Source: Haematobia irritans (lineage: Eukaryota > Arthropoda > Insecta > Diptera > Muscidae). From it: DNA of 64,000 bases. The position numbers and the translations under genes are program-made. The notes under the pieces were generated by a model that saw only the letters and a program-made list of their open reading frames with translations, was not told the origin of the DNA and did no database searches. The stretch spans positions 218,916,975 to 218,980,974 of the forward strand of contig NC_134399.1 of assembly GCF_050003625.1 (NCBI RefSeq), in the 5' to 3' direction. The first letter of the stretch is position 1, and each line of letters begins with the position of its first letter. Of the stretch, positions 34,405-46,570 are shown one piece after another.

Positions 34405-34732
34405 GGGAGCCACCGTGGTGCAATGGTTAGCATGCCCGCCTTGCATACACAAGGTCGTGGGTTCGATACCTGCTTCGACGGAACACCAAAAAGTTTTTCA
34501 GCGGTGGATTATCCCACCTCTGGTGACATTTCTGAGGGTTTCAAAGCTTCTCTAAGTGGTTTCACTGCAGTGTGGAACGCCGTTCGGACTCGGCTATAAA
34601 AAGGAGGTCCCTTGTCATTGAGCTTAACATGGAATCGGGCTGCACTCAGTGATAAGAGAGAAGTTCACCAATGTGGTATCACAATGGACTGAATAGTCCA
34701 AGTGAGCCTGATACATCGGGCTGCCACCTAAT
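34405..34732 (+). mobile_element. tRNA-derived SINE, copy 2
   Basis: Matches the SINE at 5967 through the whole head and body (A-box GGTGCAATGGTTAGC, B-box GGGTTCGATACC with a changed base). It lacks the CAGTAATG stretch and the repeated CACAATGGACTGAATAG of copy 1, and ends at CTGCCACCTAAT with only a vestigial tail. No clear target duplication. Confidence 0.85.
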
Positions 34733-35743
34733 CAATTTTTCTTAAAATAGAAAAAAGTTATTCCCTATACCTTAGGCCATATAATTATGGTAATTGTCAC
34801 AATATGGTATATTGATGTCATTAAAAAAAAACACCAATAATTTGTATACATTTCTGTTGATAACATAGATTGTCAATTAATGTCAAGTTCACTTCAAAAC
34901 ATTGAAAGTGATCAATGAAATGATTCATTATTAGAATCTTTTTCCTTTAGAGATGTGATTGATTTCTGAGTATGATGCTTTGTTTTTTTTGCATCAAATT
35001 TAAAAATTAAATTGAAAAATCAAATCCATTTTGGTCTACTATAAATAAGTGACTCATGTTTACTTAAAGTGATTGTATTTGTTTCTAATAGACAATATTT
35101 TCTTTTCAATTTGTTTATTTTTATTTATTTGTTGTTGTTGTTTTTTTTTCTTGTCTTCAATGAAAAAATAATAAATGTGGGTATATTGTATAGAGGATAG
35201 AACGGAGAATAAACTTTTGTATTGTATTGTGAGGTGATGATGATGATGATTCCTTGCATTGTGTTTAAATTAAAAGCAAAACATTATTTATCAAATACCA
35301 GCTATCATCTGTAGTCAGGCATTCTTTAAACAATTCTAGAGAAGGAATAAAACACATGCTGCGAATGAACTCAATAAACCTTGTTTGTGCAGCATCATCT
35401 ATTGCTAATAAATTCGATGACTAATAATAATAAATACAAATTGCACTTAAATGATATTTGGATGCACTAATTTTTATTATTTCATAGAAAAACAAAGAGG
35501 ACCTACCGTAACAAATTGCAAATTTGTATTTAGAAAAACTATGGATATCAAAATATAAAATTGATTAAAATCAAACTAATGTTGATGAGTTTGGACAACC
35601 CTATTAGTGCAATCTGCCAACTGTTAGTTGCAAAGTTAATAGAATTATTCTCGTTATTGAAGATAAAACATAATCACTATATTTTTCTATTTTTTAACTT
35701 ACTATCGGATATATTTAAAAATACAGGTAGCATTGTGAATTGT
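34733..35743. other. Intronic sequence, no gene seen
   Basis: Includes a short (GAT)n run near 35235-35250. No coding or repeat-family signature was recognised. Confidence 0.5.
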
Positions 35744-35785
35744 GAACTTACCTAAAAAGAAAAGAAGAAGAAAAATATATTAATA
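35744..35785 (-). promoter_or_regulatory. Candidate recursive splice site (ratchet point) in Nrg intron
   Basis: On the minus strand a pyrimidine run (TTTTTCTTCTTCTTTTC then TTTTTAG) joins directly to GTAAGTTC, with the junction between 35752 and 35751. This is a strong 3' splice site abutting a strong 5' splice site with zero exon, the form of Drosophila recursive splice sites in long introns. It is in the transcribed orientation of the Nrg exon and 22.6 kb downstream of it, in a stretch without recognisable repeats. Confidence 0.6.
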
Positions 35786-36462
35786 TAATTTTAATATTAA
35801 GACATATAATTGATTTAAAGATTCGTTTAAAAATCATTCGAAAAAAATCTTGATCTAATGGTCAAAACGCTTCTATAAAAATTATTATGAGATTACCAGA
35901 ATATATTTCAAACCATTCATAAATTTGCTTCTTAAACTGGCAAAACTTCAATAAACAACTTTACGTTTTCGAATTTTTCTGGTCAAATGAGGAAGAGAAA
36001 GAAAACAATATTCTCTTGATTGGATTGATTTTCCACTACAATAAATAAATTTGCCGCATTTTTCAAGCTTGGGAAAATAATTTTCCAAGTTTACAACAAA
36101 TCTTGCTAAGAAAGTTATAATGCCGAAAATGTAATCTATAGGCGGCAGTTTAGGTTCACCAAATGAAAAATGGAAAGGAACCAAAGATGAAATTCTATGA
36201 AATATAAGCTAGTTGACTTTTATTTTTTTTTTTGGGGAAATTCTCCCATTGCTTGCACTTTGAGTTTTTTGCAAAGTATATTTATGAACCGAGCGACATG
36301 AGAGGTTAGGGATTTTTTTCTGTTATCAATCTCATCTTGTTTTGTGGTTAAAATACGTGAAGACTTATACCATGAAAAGCTGCAGCTACATAATAACTAG
36401 TAAACCAGACTCCCTTGAGCAATGTATTTGGTTTGCATTGCAATACAATGTTGGATTCACTA
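35786..36462. other. Intronic sequence, no gene seen
   Basis: No recognisable element. The minus-strand frame at 35948-36184 has no recognisable domain. Confidence 0.5.
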
Positions 36463-36978
36463 CACTCAAAAAAAAGTGAACTCTCTATTTCACTAAAGCC
36501 AATTAAACTTTATTTTAGTTCATGGAATTATTATGTTTGGAGAAAGTTTTCTTTACCCTAATAAATTTTTGTGTACGTTTGTTAAATTAACTAAACCCGA
36601 GGAAAAAAATATACTCAACTGAAGCATAAAGATTAACTAAATTCGTGTCTTCCACAAAATAGTTCAGAATTTCTTAAAATTTGTAAATTTTACCAAAAAT
36701 GCGACCATCATGAACTTCGTATGTCACTAAAGACATTCTTGCAATTTTGAACTCCAAGTTTTTCCTTCAAACTACAAAATTTTCTTTAACAAGTGAAAAA
36801 ACTTAGTTATGTCTAATAAATTTTCTTGAATTTGTCGAAAAATATTTACTTCTTTTTATGGCATCGGCGTGATGCCAGCGTTTGTTATACCGTTTAGTTA
36901 AAATTTTCTACAAATATTAAAAATTTTATAAAATTAGCCAAAAGCTTTCTTCCTGGTGGGTTCACTGTTTTTTCAGTG
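36463..36978. mobile_element. MITE, CACTsAAAAAAxAGTGAAC ends
   Basis: Left end CACTCAAAAAAAAGTGAACT and right end (reverse complement) CACTGAAAAAACAGTGAACC, with TA on both sides (36461-36462, 36979-36980). The 516-bp interior is noncoding. Confidence 0.8.
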
Positions 36979-37254
36979 TAGAACTTCTTACGTACATGGA
37001 GAAATATTTTAAAGGGGTGATTTTTTTTAAGACAATATGCAGGGTATGAATTAATAATCTTAATTGTGATATGAAGAAATTCATAACAGCCATGAACAAA
37101 TTCATAGATGCTCTGATAAACTAATAGTCTTAACAAATGTTTTAATATATAATATAATGTGTAACAGATGATAAGAAACTTTGAATGTATTCATACATTT
37201 CATATCGATGAGACCTCACTAAATTCGTAGAAATGAAATATATCCATACAATTA

Positions 37255-38245
37255 TGAACTTGATATGGACCAATTTTTGTGTGATTGGGGATCGATTTAG
37301 GGCTATATATAACTATAGACCGATATGGACCTAGTTAGGCATGGTTGTTAACGGCCATATACTAGCACAATGTACCAAATTTCAACTGACTCGGATGAAA
37401 TTTGCTCATCCAAGAAGTTCCAAAACCAAATCTCGGGATCGGTTTATATGGGGGCTATATATGATTATGGACTGATATGGACCACTTTTGGCATGGTTGT
37501 TAAATATCATATAGTAAAACCGCGTACCAAATTTCAATCAGATCGGATGAATTTTGCTTCTCCAAAAGACCATATACTAACATAATGTACCAAATTTCAG
37601 CCGGATCGGATGAAATTTGCTTCTCTTAGAGGCTCCGAAAGCCAAGTCGGGGGATCGGTTTATATGGGGGCTATATATAATTATGGACCGATGTGGTCCA
37701 ATTTTTGCATGGTTGTTAGAGACCACATACTAACACCATGTACCAAATTTCAGCCGGATCGGAAGAAATTTGCTCCTCTTAGAGGCTCCGCAAGCCAAAT
37801 CGGGGGATCGGTTTATATTTGGGGCTATATATAATTATTGACCGATGTGGACCAATTTTTGCATGGTTATTAGAGATCATATACTAACACCATGTACCAA
37901 ATTTCAGCCGGATCGGATGAAATTTGCTTCTCTTAGAGGGTCTGCAAGCCAAATTTGGGGGTCCGTTCAAAAAAGTGGACCGTAAAAGTGGACCGATATG
38001 GCCCATTTGCAATACCATCCGACCTACATCAATAACAACTAATTGTGCCAAGTTTCAAGTCGATAGCTTGTTTCGTTCGGAAGTTAGCGTGATTTCAACA
38101 GACGGACGGACATGCTCAGATCGACTCAGAATTTCACCACGACCCAGAATATATATACGTTATGGGGTCTTACAGCAATATTTCGATGTGTTACAAACGG
38201 AATGACAAAGTTAATATACCCCCCATCCTATGGTGGAGGGTATAA
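37255..38245 (+). mobile_element. Family G element, 3' copy with terminal block
   Basis: Four to five ~155-bp ACCGATxTGGACCAATTTT repeats, then GACGGACGGACATGCTCAGA, and the terminus ATACCCCCCATCCTATGGTG followed by GAGGGTATAA, which forms an end hairpin. The 5' terminal block seen at 23443 is absent, so the copy is 5'-truncated. Open frames are repeat translations. Confidence 0.7.
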
Positions 38246-40647
38246 TTATACAAAATACGTATTGTAATGAAGAATTACTTCGTTAACTCTCTTTCATATA
38301 TATATTATGAACAAATTCATAGAGAATAAGAACAATTTCAACAAAAATTTGACATAAATTAATTAATTGGAAGAGTCCATAAGAATTTTGCAATCACTCA
38401 TAGACTATGTAAAAATCGTAGGTGCCATAAATGATAAGAAACTATGAATATATTCATACATTTTATGACAAAAATCGTTGAGGTCATGAATAAATTCATA
38501 GAAATGAGATATGTCCAAGACATATTAGTGAAAACAAAATATAATTACTTCGTTATCTCTATTTCATAAATATTATGAATAAATTCATAGAGAATTAGAC
38601 ACAATTTCATTAAATATTTACATACATTAATTAATTGAAAGAATCCACAAGAATTTTGAAATCACGCCCAAATGAATATAGACACTATGAACAATTCGTA
38701 GCTGTCATGAAAAATGTCATAGAAATTATGAAAAATTCATAGACAATATGAATAAAAAATTTTCAAAATTTTATATAAATTAAATAATCAAATATGATGA
38801 TGACAAACTATATATATTCATACATGTTATGATAGAAATCGTTGAATAAATTCAAATAAATGAAATATGTCTAAAATATATTTTCCAAAAACCATTTAAA
38901 AAATATATACAATACAAAAATCGTAACAAAATAAAACAATGGTTCATAAAGTATTAGAAACAATTTCATTAAATTAAAAAAAAAAATTTTTCAAAGGAAA
39001 TAGTCCACAATAATTTTGAAATCACTGAAATATAAATATATTCATAGAAATTATGATTTTTTCATGAAAAATAAAAGTTAATTCAAATTTTTATAAAAAA
39101 AAACGAACCAGATATTTTAAACTTGGAAGCCATTGCATATAGCGGATAAATCAAAATATATTTTGATACGTGTAAAAATATACATATGATTAGAAGTTAT
39201 GAACATATTCATAAATTTGATAATAGAAATCGTAGATGCCATGAATAAATTGAATGAAATGAAGTATGCATAAGAAATATCAGTCTATAAATCATTAGAA
39301 ACAATTTGATTAAATTTTTACATAAATTACTGAAGTGGACTAGTACACAAGTAATTACACAAACAGGAATATATGAACAGATATAACAAAAAATTCGTGA
39401 ACCTAGTGAAATATTTCATAGGAATTATGAAAAATTCATAAAGTATGAAAAATTCACCGAAATTACGAACAATGCATAGCAAGCATGAAAAATTGATAAA
39501 AATGATGAAAAATTCGTAGAAAAAATGCATTAAAATTTTATATAGGGTATGTAATTATGTAATTAAACAAGAAAATATGTAAATATAACAAATGAAAAAT
39601 ATTTAAGAAATGTTGCAAAAAAAAAACGGAACCTCGTTCTACCTCCTCAGCCCACCAAAATTAGTTCGTAATATATTTTTTTTATATAAAATTACTTCAT
39701 CCCCTCCGCCCTCCTAAATTAATTTGTAATATATTTTTTTATATCCGAATTGTTTACTGTGTTTTTAGAAATATTTTTATTTATATATTATTAAAACTTA
39801 CAATTTTGTCATAAGATCTATGAATGAATTCATAAGAATTGTCGGTTTTATGACAAACTTTTAATTCCTTGACCATCCAATATTAAACTATTCCAAAACC
39901 TATGAACTTTAAAAAAATATTTAGGAACAGATGCATAATTATGAAAAAAAGTTAATGCTTAAATTGAAACCGAATTTTTTAAAGAAAAATCTAAAATATA
40001 AAAAATCTAAAATATAAGAATTAAAATAAAAAAATTTGGGCATACTTTTTATAACGGAATTATTTTTTGTTATTTGCCATTTCATTCCATCTACAAGAAC
40101 TTGGGAATTTTTCATGGTATCTATGAACGAATTCATAAAACTTTCTAGTTTTATACAAACTTTAATATCGATAATCTTAAGTCTTAAAAAGATATCAACG
40201 CAAAAATATTAAAAAAAAGTATAATATTTATGAACAGATTCATAAAAATGCAAAATGGTTATACCTACAATTTAAAACCAGTTTTCTAAATAAAAATCGG
40301 GTGCATAGTATATTATATTCAAAATTAGAACATAATTTTTATATTTGAATTATTTACTATTTTCTTGTGATTGTGATTCCACATGAACTTGGGAATTTTT
40401 CATGGTATCTATGAACGAATTCATATGAATTATTAGTTTTATGACAAATTGTTATAGCGATAATCCAATTTCCTAAAAAATAAACCAACACTAAATTAAT
40501 CAAAACCATATGATTTTTTACATTATATTCATGAACAGATTCATAGAAATGAAAATTTGTTATTTAAAATCTATTTGTCTATTTTCTAAATTAAAAATCT
40601 CTAGGTTTTTAATCAATTTCTTCTTATGTTTGTTTTAGTATCCTATA

Positions 40648-40906
40648 CACAAAAAAAATATTTTTTGTCTTCAATCACGAAATTAATTGATCCAAGTAAT
40701 TTTGAATTAAAATGTCTTCAATCACAGAAATGATAGTATCAATTAAACAATTAATTGAAAGTAAATTAAAAATATAATTAGTACTATTAATTTTTGTGAT
40801 TGATTTTGGTTTCAATTAAAAAATTTGTTGAATCAATTAAATGATTAACTCAATATTTTTTAAATCTTTAAAAATTGGAAAAATTATCGTGAAACTTTTT
40901 TCTGTC
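40648..40906. mobile_element. MITE, CACAGAAAAxATA family, copy 2
   Basis: Shares TTTTTTGTCTTCAATC, AAATTAATTGATxCAA and ATGTCTTCAATCACAGAAAT with the copy at 13615. Flanked by TA (40646-40647, 40907-40908); the right terminus has decayed (TTTTTTCTGTC). Confidence 0.7.
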
Positions 40907-41330
40907 TACAACTGGCCCGAGTAATCATTCCCCTCTTGTGGTTAGTGTTTGGAGGTAAAAATAACATTCCGGTACATAGAATATAAAAAAAAAATTATTC
41001 ATAAAAAGACTACAACATAATTTTTATATTCAAAATATTAACGTTTTTTACGAAATATGTTCTTTTCATATTAATTGATATAATTTCATCCATTCATAAG
41101 AACATAGGAATTTTTCATAATATCTATGAACGAATTGCACTATCTGCATTCCTATTTTCTAATGAAAAATCTAATTTTGAGATATATTTCACATAACTTA
41201 TGTATATTTCATAATTTCTATGAACGAATTCATAAGACTTGACAAACTATTTAAAAACTTATTATAATATTTATGAACAGATTCATAAGAATGAAAATTT
41301 TTGATTTAATACATGTTTTCCTATTTCCTA

Positions 41331-42586
41331 AATTAAAAATCTGTAATTTCTTCAAGTGTTTTTGTGCTACTCCATTTGTTTTCCCCTACCAATGACCAAA
41401 GGAACCATTCTCTTCTGGTGGTTAGTATTTCGAGGTGAAAAGTACATGCCGGTACATGTCTTGGTGTTTCATAAATTGCAATGGTATAACATTTGTTTCC
41501 CATTCTCTTTCTAAGCCTGGGAGTGGCAGATCATAGAGCTCCAACAATTTTCCTCGGTTGAGTGTTTTACTCCTTTTTTTGTTTTTTGGTTTGGTGTGAT
41601 TGTTTCTATATTCATTGTTGCAAGTACCTAGATGGAGTTAAGAGTATTACGCCACAACTAGGTGGAAATTGGATTTCAATGGTGTTCTTGCAATATTTCC
41701 AATTCTAAACAAGCTTTTCTATGGATGAAACACTGGGTTGGTTGGGTTCGCTGGTTGTAGAGTTAAACCAACAGCTAAGAGGTTCTATTGCAATGGGAAT
41801 CCATGCTGCTTCGTACCACCAACCGAAATGAAGAGTTGTAATGGGTTTACCCCAAAGGATTTCCATTGCTACACAATCACTTACTTTTGTGGCTTAGGAG
41901 TCGTTTTGTTAAAGGTTAAATCGATAGATAACACAAACCATTAATTTGAGTTTTTTTCTCTCGTTTGTTTCAAGAGATTTAAATATCTCTGATGACTTTA
42001 GTAATTGCTGTCAAGGTAAAATAACAAAAGTCATGTTGTTTAGAATTAATAGGGTGACGTGAGGATATAATGTTGGATAATTTTTCATATGAATATGTGT
42101 AAAAAAGAAATATAAAAAAAAGCATTAGTCATATCCCAGCAAAAAATAATTGTAAATTTGGGAGCAATAAAATTATAGTGTCCATACTGTAGGCACTACT
42201 ATTCCTCACAATATTTTCAGTGCAGAATTCAACGCTTCATTCTACACATATAAGACGAAAAACGTAATTAAAATATGTAAATAAATCGTGGTGCGGAAAT
42301 TAGCGCAGGTGAGTTGCACTAAGATGCTTCGTCTCTCGCTTACAAGATTGCACTCCTGTAAAGAAGAATTGTTTGTGTATTTTATGACGACTTCTTACGA
42401 ACTATGTGGAAAGTTACGATTTCGTGCTTTCCACATCCGTATTTTGTGTTTCTGAGAGCGTTGAAATTCATACATAGAAAAAGCGCATTTAAGTGGGACA
42501 TTTAGAATTCTCAAGAAATTTTGTTCAATACTCAATCAAGACAAATTTGTTATAAAAATATAAGTATAATGTTTCTCATATACTTT
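41331..42586. other. Intronic sequence, no supported gene
   Basis: A Cys-rich 68-codon frame at 41738-41944 starts with ATG but has no recognisable signal peptide, splice context or family, so I do not call it. A CCCAGCAAAAA motif near 42137 resembles the end of the element at 23058. Confidence 0.4.
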
Positions 42587-44832
42587 CCCTGTAGGAATGT
42601 CTCGAACTCACTCAAAATCAAACTAACTTTTTACTAACTAATTTGAGGCGACTTTAAGCTAACTCATTATTTATGCAGTCTTGAGTCAGTTGAATTTTTC
42701 CCAAATTCACTTTTTCTCGATCAGCAATGAGTTACCTTTTTACTCACTCTAAGCTGATGCATATTTAAGTGAAGTAAACACTGTTAGAAAAATATGTTTT
42801 TCATATGTTCCGATATAAACAAAATGTGTTTCGCGCACAATTTTAAAACACAATATATTTAAGTGCAAACATGTAATGTTCCTAAACTAACACTAAATGT
42901 TTGGGACATCTATATTAATATGTTAGAATATATTATGTTTGGGGCATGAATGTTTCATAAAAATCATATGTGTGAATGCAAACATATATAAATTTACAAA
43001 TTTCAATTAAACATACATATGTTGTGATATTTTATTGACGCTTTGTCAGAGAGAGTATAGAGAAAGAAATAGAGATGGAAACCGGGAGAGTTGACGTAAG
43101 ATATCAACATAACACAGCGAAAGAATCAAAAGAGAACAATTTCTGTGAAACCGCTTGTATGTTGTTTTGGAAAACTGTTTTATGATAAGGCCAAAAATTT
43201 GATATGCTTAAGTATAAATATTATTTAATTTGAATAAAGAGAATAGACATTCGGAACCAAGAGAATAGACATTTGAAAAACAAACAGCATATGTTTTCGC
43301 CTTGAGAGCAGCATTTTATGTATGTGTGGACATGTGTTTTGTTTATCATTTTGGCATTATAGACACAATTTTTTTTCTTGGTTCGTTAAAATAAATCAGG
43401 GGTCTTCATAAAAATAACGAAAGGGCACAATACTCTTTTTAGAGTTGGGACAGTAAAATGAAATAAGGAGGAAATAGTGAAGTATAAAAACAAAGTTTAG
43501 TTCCTCTTTATTAATAAGTAGTCCACGAGGAGTTGACGGACACCTTCAAATATAAAAGCGGGCATTAAGTTCGAGTTTTGCAGCTAAAACAATTTAAAAA
43601 GTTTATTTTCTTTAAAATTAATTATTAAAGAAAAATAAAAGGCATTTTAGAGCGATGGTGTTAAATTCTAGTAAAAAACTGTTCACGCCAGTTTTTTGTT
43701 ACAAAATTGTTATTTTTGCAAAAAAAAAATAATATTTTATCCAAAAATCAGTCAATTTCGTTTATATCAAGCACTGTTACTGACTATAAATCTTTAATAA
43801 CCCACATTTCGAAGTTTCATTATAAAAATTTAAGTATAAATACAAATGTTATTTTTTGGGCTCAAAATGCTTCCAAACATATAATATGTTCACATAAAAC
43901 AAACATATTAATGTTTCGGCAGTATCCCATAATATATGTGCTTCCTGCAAAATATGTTTGGAACATATGTTAAAGAAGCGATTTTTTTTGAGGGTGAAGT
44001 CATGGAAACAATTCAAATAAACAAACAAAAAATATGTATTGGCTTCTATAACTGTCAATTTGGATTTGGCTTTTTATATTTGTTTCAATTTAGCTTTTAT
44101 TTTCAGAGAACTTTTGTAATTTTTTGTCACGGTTAGCGGTAAGTAGCATAGAAATGCATAATTCAAACGCAATTTAATAAGTAAACTTTCCTTATTTTTA
44201 CTAGAACCCATCATTATCAGTGAAGGAATAAATGGAAACTTCGAATAAAAGTGTTAAATGGCTGTTTGAGGACGAAGATATTGGGAAATACACTTAAGCC
44301 TTTTGGACCTCCCTGACGAATGCCACTTCCATTCAGTGTGCGTCATTACAAAAGTAGGTACAACTCCCTCTGAGTTAAACGAGAAAATTAACACAACACT
44401 CAAACTCAAGACAAGACGAACTCAACTAATATTATCCGAATTTTTACTTACGTTATATTTTATTTTTTGTAAAATAATTTAAAAAAAATCTGAATTGTTA
44501 TTATTTTTTAATTAATTCAAAATAAAATGAATCAAAAATAATAAAACAAAAACAAAATATTTTATTATCCACAAAGAGCTCACCATAAACTCAGTTAAGA
44601 GCTAACTCATAGTATGCTCATATATTATCAGCCCAAAGCTAACTCACTTAGAGCTAACTTTTGGTTAGCTGAAGCTTATGCAGGTTTGAGTGAGGACTGA
44701 CTCGTTCCAATGACAACACGTGTTAAAACTGAATAGGATTTTACATGGGAAATGAGTTAGGATTTAAGTCACCTATGACTCAGTTATGATTAACAATTTA
44801 TTAACTTAAAGTCACCTCAATTTCCTACAGGG
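42587..44832. mobile_element. TIR element with CCCTGTAGGAA ends, carrying nested MITE
   Basis: Left CCCTGTAGGAATGTCTCGAA and right TTTCCTACAGGG are inverted. Inside them TTGAGGCGACTTTAAGCTAA (left) mirrors TTAACTTAAAGTCACCTCAA (right). Subterminal regions are dense in GAGCTAACTCA/TGAGTTAGxT motifs. Over half the length is a nested MITE (42779-43996). The remainder is noncoding, so this is a nonautonomous copy of an unidentified DNA transposon. Confidence 0.65.
42779..43996. mobile_element. CAC-ended MITE, copy B
   Basis: Starts CACTGTTAGAAAAATATGTT and ends GCGATTTTTTTTGAGGGTG. It matches copy C at 52657-53299 through most of the ends, with extra interior sequence (about 43250-43840). Flanks are AA on each side rather than the TA of copies A and C. 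Confidence 0.7.
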
Positions 44833-44859
44833 TTCCCTTATACAGACATTGATTCAAAT

Positions 44860-45450
44860 TGCAATGTATCTTTGAAGAATTATAAAAGTAAGTCGTAACT
44901 CATTACCAAAGTGATGGTAAGGTAAGTAGTATGGAAAGTGGCCAGTTCCCCAAATTGGTCTTCTTCGATGACAAGCCATTGCAAATTGAGTAGTTTGTGA
45001 ACAAGCTCCAGCGGCGCCAATAGTAATGGTGAGGGCCTCCGTAACGGCCAACAGTCGCTCACCGGTTGTATTCATAGACCATGGGGTCAAACTAAATTCC
45101 CACGATTAGCGGGAGAATGCCGTAAAGACGGCCGCGGCAATAGTTATTCCAACGGGACTCGCCTGCATCGCACTCAGCACGCGCCTACCAAGAATGACTT
45201 AAAAGAGGTTTGTCGCTTCATTACTACCGCACAATGAGCGCCAAATCTCCCGTTGGGCATTTCGGAATCAGATTGGTACTAAAGAATACCAAAGTGTCGA
45301 TCATTTCAAGACGGCGCTTCAACGGAAATGGACCATAATACTGCAGAGCCACTTTCATGCAGTGTGTATGGTTTTGCTGGCGGTTTGAATGCCACAAAGG
45401 TAGCTAATTCGAACAAATTTAAACTGATTCTAAAATTTTATGTTAATTCC
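44860..45450 (+). pseudogene. Possible degraded Tc1-like transposase remnant
   Basis: Base composition is markedly more GC-rich than its surroundings. On the + strand, about 45270-45400, one frame reads KEYQSVDHFKTALQRKWTII, followed by QSHFHAVC with a GFAGRLNA-like continuation after a frame change. This resembles the C-terminal LKxALxxxWxxIP segment of Tc1-type transposases. Upstream frames are full of stops. Minus-strand frames over 44854-45090 show nothing I recognise. Assignment is weak. Confidence 0.3.
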
Positions 45451-46496
45451 GATACATTTTGCTTTTAAACAAAAAATTTTAACAAATATACCGCTTTACT
45501 TTGATGTTTGATTGTTGAAAATCTTAGTCTTCTGAATGAGAGATTTCCGGCAGTCTATCGCTGCCTATCATTACAAATTACTCGGAAAATATATCTAGGT
45601 AATATAACACTAAGGGCATTTGTACCTCATTTACTTTTGCATACAAAAATATGACAACTATGTGATACATAAAGGAATTTTACTCCGACGCTTGGATTAA
45701 AATCCAAGTTTTAAAGTTCGACCAATTAAAAAAATTAAATATCCTTCTAAAGTGGGATATAGTTTCACTTTCAATAAAAAATTGATTTACGTAGTGTTTC
45801 TTGCCATGAATGTTGACCCAATCTGAAACCAAATATATATTAAATCTCCAAATTTTCATGACACAATAAATGGACAAAAGAAAACAAAAAAAAAAATCAT
45901 ATTTATTACTATCATCAATCATTAAAAACTTTCCTCGTTTTCCTATATCTTCAGCCTTCCAACGGTTGAAGAAATTTAATATTTTCTTTGCAATTATCTT
46001 GGCTTTGCTCTCACACAATTTCCTGTTTCCGTTTCCTCTCAATGACGCACGCATTACTTTTACTTAAATGACCTCTTCTCTTATATTTGGCATTGATATT
46101 CCTCTTTGGCCTCTTAAGCTAAAATGGTTTTCTTGTTTATTTCCTTTCCTGCTTGCAGAATACTTGATTCCGTTTTTTTTTTCATTTTAATCTCGGGTAC
46201 ACAAGTATTTATTCTTTATCACGAAGATAAAAAGAAATAGAAGATAAAGCTAAGAAATCAATCCAGAGACAGATAGATGTATGTACTCGTATTACAAAGT
46301 ACATATCTCCGTTACAATATAAGGCCATTATTCAATGTCAAACCTAGATAATGGACCAGCATTGTAAGTTTGCAAGTTACTGACTGGCCACGAACTATAG
46401 ACCACAAGTTTTCTGGGTAAATATCTTGCCAATAATTTCTTTGTGAAGATAAATAAATCATTTATGTGGAAAAACACATTGGACAATAAAGTGTTC
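45451..46496. other. Intronic sequence, no gene seen
   Basis: The 124-codon minus frame at 45680-46054 has no recognisable domain or splice context. Confidence 0.45.
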
Positions 46497-46570
46497 TAAT
46501 CACGGTTGTTAGAATTCAACCACAAATGGTAGATTTTTTACTGTAAAAAAAAGTATTCCTCTTCACAAAT
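46497..46570 (+). repeat. Left boundary module of minisatellite unit
   Basis: ACGGTTGTTAGAATTCAACC, then ACAAATGGTAGATTTTTTAC, immediately before the array; a shortened version of the module at 294-410. Confidence 0.6.

Larger units (their letters stand above)
37070..41330. repeat. Field of ATGAAnnnATTCAT palindromic motifs
   Basis: A diffuse repeat in which ATGAATAAATTCATAG, ATGAACGAATTCATAAG and ATGAACAGATTCATAG variants recur dozens of times at irregular spacing. It is interrupted by a family G element (37255-38245) and a MITE (40648-40906). Longer blocks, for example GGAATTTTTCATGGTATCTA followed by TGAACGAATTCAT, recur near 40105 and 40395, so at least part derives from duplicated units. 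No coding potential. Confidence 0.65.

Noticed and set aside
41738..41944. Cys-rich 68-codon frame as a small secreted peptide gene
   Set aside because: It has no signal peptide, no recognisable family and no splice or promoter context; length is within chance for this sequence.
44449..44460. ACTTACGT on the + strand as another minus-strand 5' splice or ratchet site
   Set aside because: The minus strand reads AAC|GTAAGT with no preceding AG or pyrimidine tract, so the 3' splice half is missing.
44920..44940. AAGGTAAGTAG on the + strand as a ratchet site
   Set aside because: Wrong strand for Nrg and no pyrimidine tract upstream.
45680..46054. A 124-codon minus-strand frame in the Nrg orientation
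   Set aside because: The peptide shows no Ig, FnIII or other domain, and there are no matching splice sites in the right phase.
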